64,000 nucleotides of DNA from Bradyrhizobium sp. AUGA SZCCT0283. Its GTDB lineage: Bacteria > Pseudomonadota > Alphaproteobacteria > Rhizobiales > Xanthobacteraceae. Below the pieces are notes generated by a model. It searched no databases. It had not been told where the DNA came from and worked only from the letters and a program-made list of their open reading frames with translations. A program made the position numbers and the translations under genes. Location: positions 1-64,000 of the forward strand of contig NZ_JAFCLU010000028.1 in NCBI RefSeq assembly GCF_018130385.1, given 5' to 3'. Positions within the stretch are counted from its first letter, which is position 1. Every line of letters starts with the position of its first letter. Shown piece after piece: positions 29,573 to 41,192 of this stretch.

Positions 29573-30922
29573 ATGGCCAGCACCATGTTCGACAGCGTCC
29601 TCTATCGCGACGTGTTTTCGACGCCGGCCATGCGCGCGGTGTTTTCCGACGAAGCTCAGCTCAAAGCCTATGTGCAGGCCGAGGTGGCGCTTGCCGTGGC
29701 CCAGGGCGAAGCCAACGTGATCCCGCGCGAGGCGGCCGAGGCGATCGCGCGGCAGGCCCCGGCGATCGTGCTCGATAGCGAGCAGTTGAAACGCGACACC
29801 GAGAACGTCGGCTATCCCATCGTAGGCCTGGTGCGCCAGCTCTCGCAGCAGCTCGGCGAGGCCGGCCGCTACGTGCATTGGGGGGCGACGACCCAGGACA
29901 TCATGGACACGGCGACCGTGCTGCAATTGCGCGAGGCGGTGGCGCTGATCGAAGCCCAGCTCGCCGAGGTCATGGCCACGCTTGCCGATCTCGCCCGCCT
30001 CCATCGCGATACGCCGATGGCGGGGCGGACCCATCTTCAGCAGGCCCTGCCGATCACGTTCGGGCACAAGGTTGCGATCTGGCTTTCGGCGCTGCAGCGC
30101 TTGGCCGATCGGCTCGAACAAGCCAAGCCTCGCGCGCTTCAGGCGCAGCTCGGAGGCGCGGTGGGGACGCTGGCCTCCCTCGGCGACCGGGGACTGGATG
30201 TGCGCGCCGCCTACGCGCGCGCCCTCGGTCTCACTGAGCCTGACATCACCTGGCACGTCGCCCGCGACGGGCTGGTCGAAATGGTCCAGACGCTTGCCGT
30301 GATCTGCGGCGCGCTCGGCAAGATCGGCTATGACGTCATGATCTTGATGGCGACCGAGATCGGCGAGGTGTTCGAGCCCTTCGCCTCGCATCGCGGCGCA
30401 TCCTCGACCATGCCGCAGAAGCGCAATCCGATCTCGTCGGAAGTTCTGCTGGCAAACGCAAAAATGTCCCGCGACGCCGCTTCGCTGATGCTCGACAGCA
30501 TGGTGCAGGATCTCGAGCGCGCCACCGGGCCCTGGCACTGCGAATGGCTCGCACTGCCCCAGGTCTGCTTTCTCACGGCCGGATCGCTGGCGCAGGCGCA
30601 ATTCATGCTTTCCGGCCTGATCGTCGATCAGGCGGCGATGAAGCGAAACCTCGATTCGACCCGCGGGCTGATCGTGGCTGAAGCGGTCATGATGGGGCTC
30701 GCGCCGGCGCTGGGCCGCCAGCAGGCGCATGACGAAGTCTATGCCGCCTGCCGCGAGGCGTTCGACCGTAGCGAAGCGCTCCTCGATGCGTTGCTGCGAC
30801 GGCCGGCGATCGCATCCGCCCTGCCCCGCGACCGGCTCGCCGCCTTGTGCGAGCCGTCGAATTATCTCGGAACGGCCGGGGCGATGGTGGACCGCGTGCT
30901 CGCGCGTCACATCAAACGATAA
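29573..30922 (+). CDS. fumarase/aspartase-superfamily lyase, PcaB-like
   Basis: A 449-residue enzyme. The superfamily signature GASSTMPQKRNP is at about residue 280, with HWGATTQDIMDTATVLQLRE (about 100) and AGRTHLQQALPITFGHKVAI (about 155). The length and the C-terminal part fit the 3-carboxy-cis,cis-muconate cycloisomerase / adenylosuccinate lyase branch. It may break down a tricarboxylate or similar anion, since a tripartite-tricarboxylate binding protein follows 45 bases downstream and a GntR regulator sits upstream. Assignment to muconate versus another substrate is not certain. Confidence 0.88.
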   Translation: MASTMFDSVLYRDVFSTPAMRAVFSDEAQLKAYVQAEVALAVAQGEANVIPREAAEAIARQAPAIVLDSEQLKRDTENVGYPIVGLVRQLSQQLGEAGRYVHWGATTQDIMDTATVLQLREAVALIEAQLAEVMATLADLARLHRDTPMAGRTHLQQALPITFGHKVAIWLSALQRLADRLEQAKPRALQAQLGGAVGTLASLGDRGLDVRAAYARALGLTEPDITWHVARDGLVEMVQTLAVICGALGKIGYDVMILMATEIGEVFEPFASHRGASSTMPQKRNPISSEVLLANAKMSRDAASLMLDSMVQDLERATGPWHCEWLALPQVCFLTAGSLAQAQFMLSGLIVDQAAMKRNLDSTRGLIVAEAVMMGLAPALGRQQAHDEVYAACREAFDRSEALLDALLRRPAIASALPRDRLAALCEPSNYLGTAGAMVDRVLARHIKR

Positions 30923-30967
30923 GCAAACGATCAACGCAAAATAATCAACACTTGGGAGGATCTCTTC

Positions 30968-31963
30968 ATGGCGTCCCGAATTCTTGACCGCCGCGCCGTC
31001 ACGTTCGGCCTGGCAGGCGCACTCTGCATGCCTTCGATTCTTCGTGCGCAAACGAACTATCCGGAAAAACCGATCACCGTCATCGTGCCGTTCGCCGCCG
31101 GCGGGCCGACCGACGCGATCGCGCGGATCTATGCCGAATTCCTCTCGCGTGATCTCGGGCAAACGCTCGTGATCGAAAACGTCGCAGGTGCCGGTGGAAC
31201 GATCGGCTCGACCCGGGCCGCGCGCGCGACGCCTGACGGCTATACCATCCAGATCGGCCAGGCCGGCACGCATGTTTCCAGTGTCGGGCTCTACAAGAAC
31301 CTGAAGTACAACCCGATCACGGATTACGAACATCTGGGATTGCTCGGCGACCTTCCGCAGGTGCTGATCGTCAAGCGCGACCTTCCGCCTGATAACTTCA
31401 AGGCATTCGTGGAATATGTCCGCGCCAACGAGGCCCAGCTCAACGTCGGCACCGCCGGCCCCGGCTCATCGGCGCATATGGGCGCCGCCATGCTGAACGT
31501 GCGACTCGGAACGAAAGTCAATCTGGCCTCGTATCGCGGAACGGGTCCGGCGATGAACGATCTCATCGCGGGCCAGATCGACTACATGGTCGAAGTGTCA
31601 CTCACCGCGCTGGCCCAGATTCAGGCGAAAACCGTGCGGCCGCTGGCGGTGTTCCGGTCGGCGCGGATTTCCACCCTTCCCGAGGTGCCCTCCACCAACG
31701 AGTTCGGCGTCGATGGCCTCGACTTCCCGGTCTGGCTCGGATTCCTTGCGCCCAAGGGGACGCCGCAACCGATCGTGGAGCGGTTGAACGCCTCGATCCG
31801 CAAGGCGACCCGGGATGCGACCTTGCGCGCCCGCCTCGCCCCGCTCGGTCTGGAAATGCCGGAGGAAGCGACCAATACCCCCACCGGCTTCCGCAACTAC
31901 GTCCAGTCTGAAATCGATCGCTGGGTGCCGCTGATCCAGAAAGCCGGCCTGACGATTGATTGA
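30968..31963 (+). CDS. Bug-family periplasmic solute-binding protein (TTT type)
   Basis: A 331-residue protein; GGGAGG precedes the ATG. A short twin-Arg-like leader (SRILDRRAVTFGLAGALCMP) is followed by the Bug fold: NYPEKPITVIVPFAAGGPTD, LVIENVAGAGGTIGSTRAAR, ADGYTIQ-like, NVGTAGPGSSAHMGAAMLNV, YRGTGPAMNDLIAGQIDYMV, LPEVPSTNEFGV. Bug proteins bind carboxylates or amino acids in the periplasm and deliver them to TctAB membrane proteins, which are not in the window. With the lyase it forms a GntR-controlled unit. Confidence 0.93.
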   Translation: MASRILDRRAVTFGLAGALCMPSILRAQTNYPEKPITVIVPFAAGGPTDAIARIYAEFLSRDLGQTLVIENVAGAGGTIGSTRAARATPDGYTIQIGQAGTHVSSVGLYKNLKYNPITDYEHLGLLGDLPQVLIVKRDLPPDNFKAFVEYVRANEAQLNVGTAGPGSSAHMGAAMLNVRLGTKVNLASYRGTGPAMNDLIAGQIDYMVEVSLTALAQIQAKTVRPLAVFRSARISTLPEVPSTNEFGVDGLDFPVWLGFLAPKGTPQPIVERLNASIRKATRDATLRARLAPLGLEMPEEATNTPTGFRNYVQSEIDRWVPLIQKAGLTID

Positions 31964-31972
31964 CGTCTGCGC

Positions 31973-32005
31973 GTAGCCCGGATGAAGCGGAGCGAAATCC
32001 GGGAC
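31973..32005. repeat. short intergenic repeat (family D: GTAGCCCGGATGAAGCG)
   Basis: GCCCGGATGAAGCGGAGCGA then AATCCGGG forms an imperfect palindrome. This type occurs widely between genes in Bradyrhizobium. Confidence 0.6.
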
Positions 32006-32133
32006 AGTCTCGCCTGCGGATAGGCTGATCCCGCCCTGAACGGACTCGAGGACGTCTCAACTGGTTTGGCTTGTCGTTGGCGCATACTAATCATAAAATG
32101 TGGGTTCATCCGCTCTCAGAAGAGGAGCGAGCA

Positions 32134-32625
32134 ATGAAACAACTCGGAGTTTCACTGACTCTAGCTGGCTTTGTTGCAACCCTGTTGCTCGTATCAGGCG
32201 CGGTTGCGCAAACCACCCCCGATCGCCTCGCCCTTAAAGGCTATGACCCGGTGGCCTACTTCACCGAGCAACGCCCGATGCTCGGCAATACGCAATACCA
32301 ACACGAGTGGGACGGCGCCATCTACCGGTTTGCGTCGGCCAAGCACCTCGAAATGTTCAAGGCCGAACCTGATCGCTATCTACCGCAGTACAATAATTGG
32401 TGTGCGGCGTCGGTTGCGAAAGGCGAAAAGGTATACGGCAATCCGGAATGGTGGCTGGTGGTTGACGATCGCCTGTATTTGTTCGGAAGGCCGATCGGCC
32501 CCGATCTGATGAAGGCTGATCGAGCGGCGATGAAGAGCCAAGCTGACGAAAATTGGTTGAAAGTCTCTCGCCTGCCGACCCCGCCGGTACCGGACTACAT
32601 GCGCGGCGCGGGTGAGCCAAGATAA
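32134..32625 (+). CDS. secreted YHS-domain protein
   Basis: A 163-residue product from an ATG preceded by GAGGAG. Signal peptide LGVSLTLAGFVATLLLVSGA...VAQ. The YHS-like domain follows: LALKGYDPVAYFTEQRPMLG, then AIYRFASAKHLEMFKAEPDR, YLPQYNNWCAASVAKGEKV. YHS domains often bind metals or occur beside copper and arsenic proteins; this exported form (KGYDPVAYF) is common and of unknown role. The cyclase gene lies convergent only 6 bases away. Confidence 0.88.
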   Translation: MKQLGVSLTLAGFVATLLLVSGAVAQTTPDRLALKGYDPVAYFTEQRPMLGNTQYQHEWDGAIYRFASAKHLEMFKAEPDRYLPQYNNWCAASVAKGEKVYGNPEWWLVVDDRLYLFGRPIGPDLMKADRAAMKSQADENWLKVSRLPTPPVPDYMRGAGEPR

Positions 32626-32631
32626 GCGGGC

Positions 32632-34518
32632 TTACAAGCCGGCCGCCTTCAAGCCGTTCTGTAGATACGCGGCGTGGGCGGGATCCTTGAAGCGGGACCC
32701 GACGTTGTCCGTATCGAGAAACGGCAGGCGGCGGCGGAGCGCCTCGACATAGCGCGCCGCCTGCTCCTTGCGTCCGAGTTGCGCGGCCGCCGCGGCGGCC
32801 GGCAAATTGAACATGGGAAAATCCGGATAACGCGCGAGCCCCCGTTCGGCGATGCGCAGGGCATCCTCGTGCTGGCGCGCGAGGTAATAAGCCAGAGCCA
32901 GATCGAAAACGTGGTTCGGCTCAAGCGTGGGATCGAGTTTCAGTGCCAACTGGAGCGAGCCGATCGCTTCGGCTATTTGACCCGAGAATGATTGCAATCC
33001 CCCCCATACCGCCAAGGCATTGGCATCGCTCGGATTGATTTCAATCGCGCGTTTGAGCGCGTGCTGTGCCTGATCGTATTCAGCGCGCGCAAGATGAATG
33101 CGACCAAGGGCGCGGTATCCGTCGGGCTCGTCGGGCGCCAGCGCGATCGCTTTGCGTGCTTCAGCAGCGCCGCGCGCAAGTTCGCGATCGGTGAATTCCG
33201 TCCAGCCCAGAACCGCTTGCGAGTAAAGCGCCTCGGCCAACAGAGCCCGCGCCATGGCATAGTTCGGATCCAGTTCGATCGCCTTGGCGACCAGCTCGCG
33301 AAAACGCCGGTTTACCGTGCGGGTCGATGCATGACCGAGGGCGCGGGCGCGCAATACGAGGTCGAAGGCGTTGGGATTCGGCTTTGGCTGGTCAAGCGAT
33401 CGCCGGCCTTCGACCATGGCGATGTTAGCGGCCAGCGTGCCCGCGATCCGACGCGCGATGGTGTCCTGAAACTCAAAAATATCGGCAAGCTCGCCATCGA
33501 AGCGATCGCTCCACAGGACCGTGCCGGTTCGCGACTCGGTCAGTTGCGAGGTGATGCGCACCTGGCTGGCGGAGCGCCGCACGCTTCCTTCGACAAGGTA
33601 GGTTGCGCCCAGTTCGGAGGCGATCTCTTGCTGCGTCGCCGGTCTTTTCTTATAGGGCAGCACAGCATTGCGGCCGATTACGCGCAAGGTGTTAAATCGG
33701 CCGAGGGCATTGATGACCTCTTCGGTCGCACCGTCGACGAAATAATCTTGGCCGTCGTCGCCGGTTTGATTGGCGAAGGGCAGCACCGCGATGATCGGCA
33801 TCGCGGTGACGGCAATCGGCTTTGATGGGGCGGAAGTCCGCGCGACATCGGGCCGGTCGCGGAACAGAGCAACCCATGCGACCGTCGCCAGGATCGCGGC
33901 GACCGTCATCGCCGCGCCCGCTGCGGCTCGCATCGACCATCGCCGTTTCCGCTCGGTTGGTGACGTTAGCGCATCGGCGGTAGCCGCCACCGACGGCTCG
34001 ATTCGATAGACCCTGATGGGATTCGAAATATTCTTCAGGCTCTGCTCGCCGGCGTCGGCGATGGCAATATCGAGCTTGCCTCGCACCTGCCGGTATGCGT
34101 CCTCGGACAGGCAAATGCCGCCCGGCGGCGCGATCTGCTCAAGCCGCGCCGCAATATTGACGCCGTCACCGAACACGTCGCCCTTGTCGACGATCACGTC
34201 GCCGATATGGACGCCGATCCGAAATTCGATACGGTTGCCGGCCGAGATGTCCCGGTTGCGCTTTGCCATTCCGCTCTGCATCGCCACGGCGCAAGAGACT
34301 GCCTCGACGATCGACGGGAACCTGAGCAGGAGGCCGTCGCCTGTGGTCTTGACGATGTGTCCTTTGTGCGCGGCAATGAGCGGATCCATTAACTCCTTGC
34401 GATGGCCTTTCAACGCCAAGTGAGTGCCTTTTTCGTCCGTGCCCATTAGGCGCGAATATCCCACCACATCGGCCGCGACGATCGCAGTAAGATGACGCTC
34501 AATAGGAGCAGTCGACAC
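32632..34518 (-). CDS. class III adenylate/guanylate cyclase with TPR domain
   Basis: A 628-residue protein. Cyclase domain 1-190: AIVAADVVGYSRLMG (D17) and TTGDGLLLRF (D60) carry the two metal-binding Asp; GVHIGDVIVDKGDVFGDGVN and AARLEQIAPPGGICLSEDA follow. One membrane helix at about 200-222. Residues 245-365 are TolB-like (IIAVLPFANQTGDDGQDYFV, then GATYLVEGSVRRSASQVRIT). Residues about 385-610 are TPR repeats. The cyclase is cytoplasmic and the TPR part should be periplasmic. This layout is very abundant in Bradyrhizobium. The physiological signal is unknown. Confidence 0.92.
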   Translation of the reverse strand: MSTAPIERHLTAIVAADVVGYSRLMGTDEKGTHLALKGHRKELMDPLIAAHKGHIVKTTGDGLLLRFPSIVEAVSCAVAMQSGMAKRNRDISAGNRIEFRIGVHIGDVIVDKGDVFGDGVNIAARLEQIAPPGGICLSEDAYRQVRGKLDIAIADAGEQSLKNISNPIRVYRIEPSVAATADALTSPTERKRRWSMRAAAGAAMTVAAILATVAWVALFRDRPDVARTSAPSKPIAVTAMPIIAVLPFANQTGDDGQDYFVDGATEEVINALGRFNTLRVIGRNAVLPYKKRPATQQEIASELGATYLVEGSVRRSASQVRITSQLTESRTGTVLWSDRFDGELADIFEFQDTIARRIAGTLAANIAMVEGRRSLDQPKPNPNAFDLVLRARALGHASTRTVNRRFRELVAKAIELDPNYAMARALLAEALYSQAVLGWTEFTDRELARGAAEARKAIALAPDEPDGYRALGRIHLARAEYDQAQHALKRAIEINPSDANALAVWGGLQSFSGQIAEAIGSLQLALKLDPTLEPNHVFDLALAYYLARQHEDALRIAERGLARYPDFPMFNLPAAAAAAQLGRKEQAARYVEALRRRLPFLDTDNVGSRFKDPAHAAYLQNGLKAAGL

Positions 34519-34798
34519 AATTGAGGTTCCAGAATTGAATGACTGAGCATTGTAGCGCCATTCGCCACTAGAGTGCAGTACGTGTTTCTCGACATATCGC
34601 TCCCGCTCTCACTGACTCAGGGCAAGCGAGACCGCTGGTGGCCCCTTCTCGGATGCAGCCAGCTCCGGTGAGCATCTGCTTTAACGCGAGCAGCGGACGC
34701 GGCAAGAACCCAGCCGTGACTTCTGTTTTGACACGTGCAGACCACGGATGCCCTTCCCCTTTGCCGGCTTAAGCCGGTACGATGGCTTATCCTGAGGC

Positions 34799-36292
34799 TT
34801 GGGACAGGCAATGAAGGCAGGCGACAGACCAACCAGGTCGCGAAGCCACGCGACGACCACGGCAAAGCGCCGCCAGGCTCCAAAAGGGCGCGTCTCCAGC
34901 CCAGCAAAAACCAAAATCGAAAGCCCCGCCCAAACCGAAGCCGAACGGCTTTCTCTCGAACTTCAGGAAGCCAGGGAGCGGCAGGCAGCGACAGCCGAGG
35001 TCTTGAGCCTCATCTCGGACTCGCCGACCGGCATCCAGCCGGTGTTCGACAGGATCGTCAGGAACGCCGCGCGGCTGTGCCAGAGTGTGCTGAGCGCCGT
35101 CTATCGCCGGGAGGGGGACCATGTCCATCTGGTCGCCTACGACCAGTTCTCGGCGGAATCGGTGGCCGCGGTGCGCAAGGCCTACCCGGCCCCGCTGACC
35201 AGCAAAAACCTGATCTCGGTCGCCATCCGCGAGCGCCGCGTCGTGCACGAGGCGGACGTGCTCATCTCCGGCGGATACAGCGAGCTGCAGCGAACGTCGG
35301 GCTATCGCAGTATCCTCGTCGTGCCGATGCTGCGCGACGAGGTCGCGATCGGCGCCATCGCGGTGATGCGGCTGGAGCCGCAATTATTTCCCAAGGCGCA
35401 GGTCGAACTCCTGAAAACCTTCGCGGGTCAGGCGGTCGTCGCCATCGAGAATACGCGGCTGTTCACCGAGGTCCAGGAACGCACAAGGCAACTGTCGCAA
35501 TCGCTCGAGGATCTCCGCGCCGCGCAGGACAGTCTCGTCCAGACCGAGAAACTGGCCGCGCTGGGAAGGTTGGTGGCGGGGGTCGCTCACGAGCTCAATA
35601 CCCCCGTCGGTACCAGCCTGACTGTCGCCTCCGCATTCCTGAACAAGGCGGATCGATTTGAAGCCGATGTCGCCAGGGGCGGCGTGCGCCGGTCGACCTT
35701 GGCTGAATTCATTGCGACGGGCCGGGAGGCAGCATCGCAAATCATGACCAACCTCAACCACGCGATCGATCTGATACAGTCGTTCAAGCAGGTGGCGGCG
35801 GATCGCAACGTTTCGGACCGGAGAGCCTTTGATCTCGGCCAGGTGACCGAGCAGGTCATCAAAGGACTGCGGTTCGGGCTGCGCAGAAATCTTGTGGTCA
35901 GCGTCGAATGCGAGCCTGATCTGGCCATGAACAGCTATCCCGGACCTTACGGCCAGGTGCTCACCAACCTGGTTATCAATTCCGCGGTGCACGCCTATCC
36001 GGACGGCGCGCGAGGATCCGTCCATATTGCGGCGCAGGCGTCGGGCAAACACAGCGTTGAAGTGCTGCTTTCAGACGACGGCTGCGGCATGAGCCCGGAG
36101 GTCAAGCGCCAGGTGTTCGATCCATTTTTCACGACCCGCCGCGACCAGGGCAGCACTGGCCTCGGATTGCACATCGTCCACAACATCGTGACCAATCGCT
36201 TGGGGGGCCGGATCAATCTGGAAACCAGACCTGGCGCGGGAACGAAAATCCGGATCATCGTGCCACGCGAAGCGCCGTTTGCCGCAGAGTGA
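34799..36292 (+). CDS. GAF-domain sensor histidine kinase (cytoplasmic)
   Basis: A 497-residue protein without membrane helices. Basic, disordered N-terminus (1-45); coiled coil 46-70; GAF (75-220, QPVFDRIVRNAARLCQSVLS); linker coil; H-box at about 262 (GRLVAGVAHELNTPVG, with the phosphorylated His); N-box NLVINSAVHAYPDG; G1 DDGCGMSPE; G2 GLGLHIVHNIV. It is the HPK4-like type with a helical insert between the H-box and catalytic domain (FIATGREAASQIMTNLNHAI). No response regulator lies next to it, so the partner is elsewhere. ATG at 34811 is an alternative start. Confidence 0.9.
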   Translation: MGQAMKAGDRPTRSRSHATTTAKRRQAPKGRVSSPAKTKIESPAQTEAERLSLELQEARERQAATAEVLSLISDSPTGIQPVFDRIVRNAARLCQSVLSAVYRREGDHVHLVAYDQFSAESVAAVRKAYPAPLTSKNLISVAIRERRVVHEADVLISGGYSELQRTSGYRSILVVPMLRDEVAIGAIAVMRLEPQLFPKAQVELLKTFAGQAVVAIENTRLFTEVQERTRQLSQSLEDLRAAQDSLVQTEKLAALGRLVAGVAHELNTPVGTSLTVASAFLNKADRFEADVARGGVRRSTLAEFIATGREAASQIMTNLNHAIDLIQSFKQVAADRNVSDRRAFDLGQVTEQVIKGLRFGLRRNLVVSVECEPDLAMNSYPGPYGQVLTNLVINSAVHAYPDGARGSVHIAAQASGKHSVEVLLSDDGCGMSPEVKRQVFDPFFTTRRDQGSTGLGLHIVHNIVTNRLGGRINLETRPGAGTKIRIIVPREAPFAAE

Positions 36293-36443
36293 TGCGCATC
36301 AAACGAACTGCCCGCACCGCCGGCCAGTGTGATGAATTCGTGTCGTCTCATGCGGAATCGAGCGAAAGTCGGAATCGGGGGGTGAGCGACCACTGCGCTC
36401 ATCCGCCGATTTTGGCGACGCGTCGGTCCGCCATCGTTACGAT

Positions 36444-36510
36444 CTAGCCGCTGTTGCCGTTCTCGCCGTTCTTCGTCGTCACCGATATTCTCGACCGACA
36501 CCACGAGATG
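36444..36510 (-). pseudogene. displaced second copy of the gyrA 3' end
   Basis: Read leftwards it gives LVVSVENIGDD, then with a 2-base loss KNGENGNSG and TAG at 36444-36446. The intact gyrA ends HVVSVEHIGDDGENGESGNGG and TAG at 37619. About 80% of the bases agree over about 60. The copy lies 1175 bases beyond the gyrA stop. The frame is broken, so it is a relic. Between the two copies are the small genes at 36527-37622. Confidence 0.8.
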
Positions 36511-36526
36511 TCGGCAAAGCGCGACG

Positions 36527-36904
36527 CTATTGAACCGTTGCGTTCATGGTGATGACGGACGTGCCGGAAGCCATCGGACTTTTACCCGTCGCCTGAACGG
36601 CGAAAGTATCGGTGCCTTTATATCCAGCCTTCGCTGTATATTGGTAAGTGGATACGTTGAGCTTCTTCAATGTCCCGTGTGCGGGCTTTTGTGAAATGGA
36701 CGAACTCTTCATCACGCCCGCAATTCTGATGGGAAATAAGCAACTTCCCCCGGAAGCGACGTTAAAATAGCCCATCGAGTTTATGCCCCAACCTGACAAT
36801 GTTCCCGATATTGGGCACTCAGAAGCGGCCCGCGCCAACGAGACAGATACTAAACCTGGAGCCGCAACGATGAACGCCAAAGCGATAACTTTTGATGTTC
36901 GCAT
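36527..36904 (-). CDS. secreted Ig-like (bacterial cadherin-type) protein
   Basis: A 125-residue product. GGGAGGAC precedes the ATG at 36904. Signal peptide MRTSKVIALAFIVAAPGLVS...ARAA. Mature part: SECPISGTLSGWGINSMGYF, then KPAHGTLKKLNVSTYQYTAK, then AGYKGTDTFAVQATGKSPMA, then VITMNATVQ. The strand pattern AHGTL ... YQYTAKAGYKGTDTF is that of Ig-like beta-sandwiches that repeat in large adhesins, here as one domain. It lies in the insertion between gyrA and its relic 3' end. Function unknown. Confidence 0.75.
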   Translation of the reverse strand: MRTSKVIALAFIVAAPGLVSVSLARAASECPISGTLSGWGINSMGYFNVASGGSCLFPIRIAGVMKSSSISQKPAHGTLKKLNVSTYQYTAKAGYKGTDTFAVQATGKSPMASGTSVITMNATVQ

Positions 36905-37188
36905 GATGTCCTCCCGTTTTTTCAGCTTTACAAAATCTCCTTCTCCTGCGGGCTTCGCTTGGATCAAAGAAATGCTCGAACTATCGCGTCGCTTCCGCAG
37001 CGCCGATACTTCCGGCGTGAAGTTTGACTGATCTGCCGACCTTAAAGTGGTGCTCCCTTAAGTAAGGTTTTTGACATCGGCGCGACCGAGGGACTGTCAA
37101 TCTGAGGCGGGACCTGGCGCAGCGTCGTTGATCGTCGGCGAACCGACGCCACTCCCAAGGCGCTGACGCTCTTGACCGCAGGCCCAGC
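36905..37188. other. intergenic between insertion genes
   Basis: No gene seen. The sequence is less GC-rich than gyrA. Short palindromes are present; no promoter stands out. Confidence 0.35.
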
Positions 37189-37377
37189 TCAAGGCCGCCT
37201 AGCAGCCGCTAGGCTCAAGTGCGATGCGGCCGTTTTATACAACCCATTGATCTTGTCCGCCACGTTGGATTTCATCAGGTCGGTCGCGATCATTGACTCT
37301 TCAACGTAATCACATTTGGCGTACTCAAACTCGCCTAAGTCAAAATTCAAGCGTGCCGGCACTGCCTCAGAGGCCAA
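37189..37377 (-). CDS. small hypothetical protein (62 aa), doubtful
   Basis: An open frame with plausible composition: ARLNFDLGEFEYAKCDYVEE, then MIATDLMKSNVADKINGLYK. It could be the N-terminal part of a longer gene that has been cut. No clear ribosome binding site, no recognised family. In the segment between gyrA and its relic copy. Confidence 0.35.
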   Translation of the reverse strand: MASEAVPARLNFDLGEFEYAKCDYVEESMIATDLMKSNVADKINGLYKTAASHLSLAAARRP

Positions 37378-37451
37378 TAGATCGCCGGGCCAAAACCTGA
37401 AATATCTCGCTTTGGGAGATGGCCCAACTCAACAACTGAACGAAGGAGAGA

Positions 37452-37618
37452 ATGATGCGCTCACTCTTACTCGCTGCGCTCGGCATCACTGCGTTCTCCG
37501 CTGCACCTGTCGAGCGCAGGTACTCGATCATCGACAACTATGTAGAACGCACAAATTGTCGTCGTCAGGCCAGGAACGGGCGTTCCAAGCCGTTTGAGCC
37601 TTTTGCAATCCCAGGGCG

Positions 37619-37622
<4 letters not shown>
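37452..37622 (+). CDS. small secreted protein, possibly frame-shifted
   Basis: GAAGGAGAG lies directly before two ATGs (37452, 37455). The product begins MMRSLLLAALGITAFSAAPV, a signal-like start, and ends SKPFEPFAIPGR. The middle (ERTNCRRQARNG) looks wrong, while the +1 frame there reads NAQIVVVRPGTGVP, which suits the family of small exported Bradyrhizobium proteins with YSIIDNY ... PFEPFxIPGR. So two compensating indels are likely. Its TAA shares bases with the gyrA stop on the opposite strand. 57 residues as it stands. Confidence 0.45.
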
Positions 37623-40348
<2,726 letters not shown>

Positions 40349-40364
40349 AGGGGAATCCGGTCAG

Positions 40365-40378
40365 TTCTCAGCTGAGAA
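40365..40378. promoter_or_regulatory. palindrome in the gyrA leader
   Basis: TTCTCAGCTGAGAA is a perfect 14-bp palindrome, 17-30 bases before the gyrA start. A -10-like TATATG on the minus strand lies just upstream. It may be part of supercoiling-dependent or regulator-dependent control; no direct evidence. Confidence 0.4.
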
Positions 40379-40551
40379 TCATATAGCGCATCGGGGGTCC
40401 GATAACCACCCCGAAGCGCTCCGGACTGGATGTTTTTCCGCTCGTTTTTTCATGGACTTACCGGATCGGAAGCGGCTTCGATGGGGTGCGCGGGAATGCG
40501 CATTTTCAGGCCCTGAAAAGCGGGCGCTGGAACACCTTTTCCGGCATCGGC

Positions 40552-40950
40552 CTAATGGCCGAAAACCACCGCATGCATGATCCGGCCCGGCAGCAAGGTG
40601 AACAGGCCGGCAATGATGAGCGCGCCGAAAAAGATCGACATCATCGCCTTGCGGTGACCGCTGACATTGTGCCGGCGGGCATGCAGGACCGCGAGCACCA
40701 GCATGATCGGCACGAAGATCGACAGCAGGTGGATCGGGCTGAACGGCCCAACCATGCGGATCTCATGGATCCATAACGCGCTGATCGCAACCGCCGCCAT
40801 CAGCACCACCCAGATCCAGCCGACGGTCCGGTGCGGCAGCGTCCCCTTGGGTGCTGCGAACTGCACGATGCCGAGCACGAACGCCGCGATGGCCGCGAAG
40901 GCGTGCAGCGGGATCGTCCCGGGGGCCTCCAGCAGTGGTGCGAGGCTCAT
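40552..40950 (-). CDS. DUF2306-like membrane protein
   Basis: A protein of 132 residues with four hydrophobic helices: IPLHAFAAIAAFVLGIVQFA, TVGWIWVVLMAAVAISALWI, LLSIFVPIMLVLAVLHARRH, MSIFFGALIIAGLFTLLPGR. The His-containing pattern (LHAFAAIAAF, HRTVGWIWV, HLLSIFV, HARRHNVSGHRKAMM) is that of DUF2306 inner-membrane proteins. GGAG precedes the ATG at 40950. A near-perfect palindrome, a probable operator, lies 67 bases upstream. Role unknown; some relatives bind heme. Confidence 0.82.
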   Translation of the reverse strand: MSLAPLLEAPGTIPLHAFAAIAAFVLGIVQFAAPKGTLPHRTVGWIWVVLMAAVAISALWIHEIRMVGPFSPIHLLSIFVPIMLVLAVLHARRHNVSGHRKAMMSIFFGALIIAGLFTLLPGRIMHAVVFGH

Positions 40951-41003
40951 GGTGGGCACTCCAGATCCGGTTGGCGTTCGATTGAATACCCGGAAAGGCG
41001 TTA

Positions 41004-41040
41004 GATCGACCTGTTAATGTTAATATCATTAACATCGATC
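41004..41040. promoter_or_regulatory. operator-like nested palindrome upstream of the DUF2306 gene
   Basis: ATGTTAAT-ATC-ATTAACAT (41017-41035) has perfect 8-base arms. GATCGA (41004-41009) and TCGATC (41035-41040) form an outer inverted pair. The DUF2306 gene starts 67 bases to the left. Such AT-rich dyads usually bind a dimeric repressor (TetR, MarR or ArsR type). No regulator gene is adjacent. Confidence 0.6.
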
Positions 41041-41192
41041 AATGTCAAAACCCGGAACCCGATTCAATTTCGACTTAAAATCAATGGCTTGAAGATTGTT
41101 TCGGCGAATGGAGTCCAGCCCCGGCCCGACTCACGCACAAAGGCGTTCCCGGCGCACCTGCGCCGGGATTCCGGGCACCAAAAGATCCGCCC

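Noticed and set aside
28727..31333. An 868-codon minus-strand frame across the GntR and lyase genes
   Set aside because: Both genes have clear domains in other frames. This frame shows no motif and crosses the divergent promoter.
37189..37377. The 62-codon ORF as an antitoxin
   Set aside because: No domain, no toxin neighbour; kept only as a doubtful hypothetical.
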